A program made the position numbers and the translations under genes. This document shows, one piece after another, positions 62,270 to 64,000 of a stretch of DNA of 64,000 nucleotides. Numbering within the stretch: the first letter of the stretch is position 1; every line of letters starts with the position of its first letter. The notes beneath the pieces were generated by a model, which saw only the letters and a program-made list of their open reading frames with translations, had not been told where the DNA came from and searched no databases. This DNA is from Trichobilharzia szidati (lineage: Eukaryota; Platyhelminthes; Trematoda; Strigeidida; Schistosomatidae), in the NCBI GenBank assembly GCA_944472155.2, contig OX235277.1:16750804-16814803 (forward strand), read 5' to 3'.

Positions 62270-62505
62270 AGTGTGCCTGTGGCACAGGAGTTAGGACGCT
62301 CACTGACCATGCATATTGTCCGGGTTTTGCTCCCCAGCCACCGACACACGCCTTTACCTCTCTAAGCCAATAATAAGACCGGTAAAGAGGAAAGGTTGGG
62401 TATGAGGCTGGCTAGCAACCACATCCTGTAAAAATGAACGCTACTCCTACCAAAACGTCCCGCCCCTAGCTTGAAGCCCTATGTTCTACTGGGAACTTGA
62501 AGGAG
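62270..62505 (+). mobile_element. SINE-B, plus strand
   Basis: tRNA-like head GTGCCTGTGGCACAGGAGTT with AGGACGCTCACTGACCATGC, then the family body (GGTTGGGTATGAGGCTGGCT) and the tail TAGCTTGAAGCCCTATGTTC. The head is mutated in its B-box region. From 62,505 to 63,120 no gene is seen. Confidence 0.75.
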
Positions 62506-63124
62506 ACAAGAAAGAGGACACTACTCAAGTCTAGGCAATGCAGCACAAAACATCACATCGAACAATGCACACTGACAGACATTAAAGTGTGCTACTATTG
62601 CAGAATTTTATTAAGTTAACTATTCTGCTTGTTTGGTGAGTGCTTTTGTGCCAGAAACGTTTGCACATATATTTATTGTGGTCAAGTAGAACTACTTTGG
62701 TGAACAATGTCTAACAAAACTGGTTATAATTCAACATCATCGTAGATAATTTGGCACTCATTTAAACTTCGATATAAATTAAGACATGAATTGACATGTT
62801 CCTGCTTTGAAGTTGTAAAACAGCACCATGGTGTTAAAACTGGAAATAAACTCAATCAAAAAAACATTTTTTCATTTTGGACTTCAGACTTTATTTACCT
62901 CTGTGCTATTTTCTTAGTGAATTGAATTATTATATCAGCATATAATAGCTTTTATAAATGTGCTGAATGAAGAGTACATTACTTCATCGAACGAAAGTAA
63001 CTCATTATATGACGTATACGTGTGATCATATTTCCTATCACTTGAGTATTATTCACTCCCTCTCCCACTAAATCATAACTGAAAACATGTAAATGTTACC
63101 ATTTATTTTATTATTGTCATTACT

Positions 63125-63900
63125 GTTGTTTCCTTTGGCTCCGAGTGGAACATAGGGCTTTAACAACACACCTACATTGCGTCCTATTCTCTACGGTTCT
63201 CTTAGGCTGACTCAATGATTTCCCATTGCCTCTTATCGCTTCCTCATACAACCTCTTCTATGTCACCCTCGGACGACCTACCTGAAGTTTGCAGTCTGAG
63301 TTCCACTCGAGCGATGTCGTGGCGTTTGATATCATCTGACGATCTCATCATGTACTAGATCCACTTCGATTTTCTTCGGGATGTTTGCTCTTCAACAGGT
63401 CCTTGTTTGATTCTATTCAATAGTTTCTTGTTGCTTCCTCTTGCGGTTGGATGTCTAACCTTCGATACGGAATCAGTGATAGCACCTGCGACCAGTTGGA
63501 TCTGCTTTACATGATTGATGTGCTAAGTTTCTGACTTATATAGAAGAACTGACTGACTCAACATTGGTGTCCAAGATCCGATTCTTGCTGTTTATGCTGG
63601 CTGAGCAAGAGCGGATGATTTCCAAAGTTACTTCAGGTTGATGAAGGCGTATCTTGCCTTTCCGATTCTGGCTAGCCAGCTTTGATGTCTTCATCTGTTC
63701 CGACTGCTTGTGGTTGAAACCGTGCCTACTGGTTGTATAAGTGAAGGAAATAACCTCTCTCAAAAGCCAATAGCTGATGGTGATTGGTGCTGATTGTTGT
63801 TGCTGTTGGTTGGTTGGTTGTCTTCAGTGCCACCCTCTTCTCTGTGTTCCCTTGAAATCCTATCTTCACTACCTGTTTCAGCTGACAGTTCGTCCGTTTT
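63125..63900 (-). mobile_element. LINE C-terminal fragment with 3' tail
   Basis: Noticeably more GC-rich than its surroundings. Minus-strand frames read IGKARYAFINLK near 63,670-63,630, typical of the region after RT in RTE-like LINEs, then decay through several frames to the tail AAAGCCCTATGTTCCACTCG at about 63,164-63,145 and an ATAATAAAATAAA end. A TTGGTTGG run lies at 63,806-63,820. Inactive. Confidence 0.55.
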
Positions 63901-64000
63901 CGTGGGTTAGTCTTCTGGTTCGTATAACATTATATACAAATCAACCAAGAAACACACAGACATTCCGCGCAAGATTAAAATAAAAATTCGTAAATTCTAC

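Noticed and set aside
1..64000. CRISPR arrays, bacterial operons or phage genes
   Set aside because: No regularly spaced short repeats, no ribosome-binding-site-led gene clusters, and all recognised proteins are eukaryotic retroelements or intron-containing genes.

Overview
The window is animal DNA, AT-rich, with short introns and heavily degraded retroelements. The best fit is a schistosomatid blood fluke (order Strigeidida). This rests on chains of tiny symmetric exons behind a signal-peptide exon, which is the architecture of schistosome micro-exon genes (MEGs), together with several lineages of Penelope-like elements (PLEs), tRNA-derived SINEs and a LINE tail. The species cannot be fixed from the sequence alone. 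There is no long conventional gene, no CRISPR array and no bacterial operon.

MEG-like locus. Almost all gene signal is on the minus strand. MEG-B is the most convincing: a signal-peptide exon at 34,228-34,291 behind TATA and CCAAT boxes, then at least sixteen candidate exons of 6 to 24 bases down to 22,196. Every one is a multiple of three, and the chain reads without a stop in phase 1. A paralogous 5' end (gene A, 463-1,055) runs off the left edge. The 3' parts of related genes are a dispersed repeat (R2) at 5.5-6.8, 14.1-14.5 and 55.3-57.2 kb. R2 is also part of a nearly identical 3,464-base tandem array at 39,352-47,821, where a cassette of 24, 42, 51 and 36-base exons is multiplied in frame.

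Large-scale layout. 1-1.5 kb: R1, the 5' end of gene A. 1.6-4.9 kb: SINE and PLE debris. 5.3-6.8 kb: SINE-B and R2. 7.3-11.7 kb: composite PLE block. 12-12.7 kb: PLE GIY-YIG domain. 13-14.9 kb: R3, R1 and R2 pieces and a PLE fragment. 16.5-22.4 kb: left arm of an imperfect inverted repeat whose right arm is 49.2-55.3 kb. 22.2-34.3 kb: MEG-B with SINE and PLE insertions in its introns. 34.9-37.8 kb: composite PLE block, inverted relative to 7.3-10.3 kb. 39.4-47.8 kb: tandem array, broken by a PLE with an open frame. 48,718-49,217: a 500-base assembly gap. 57.5-58.6 kb: another PLE. 60.7-63.9 kb: LINE tails and a SINE.

Taken together, this looks like a rapidly rearranging family locus for small secreted proteins, in which segmental duplication, inversion, tandem exon amplification and retroelement insertion have all acted. 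All splice models are read by eye; no RNA or database evidence was available.
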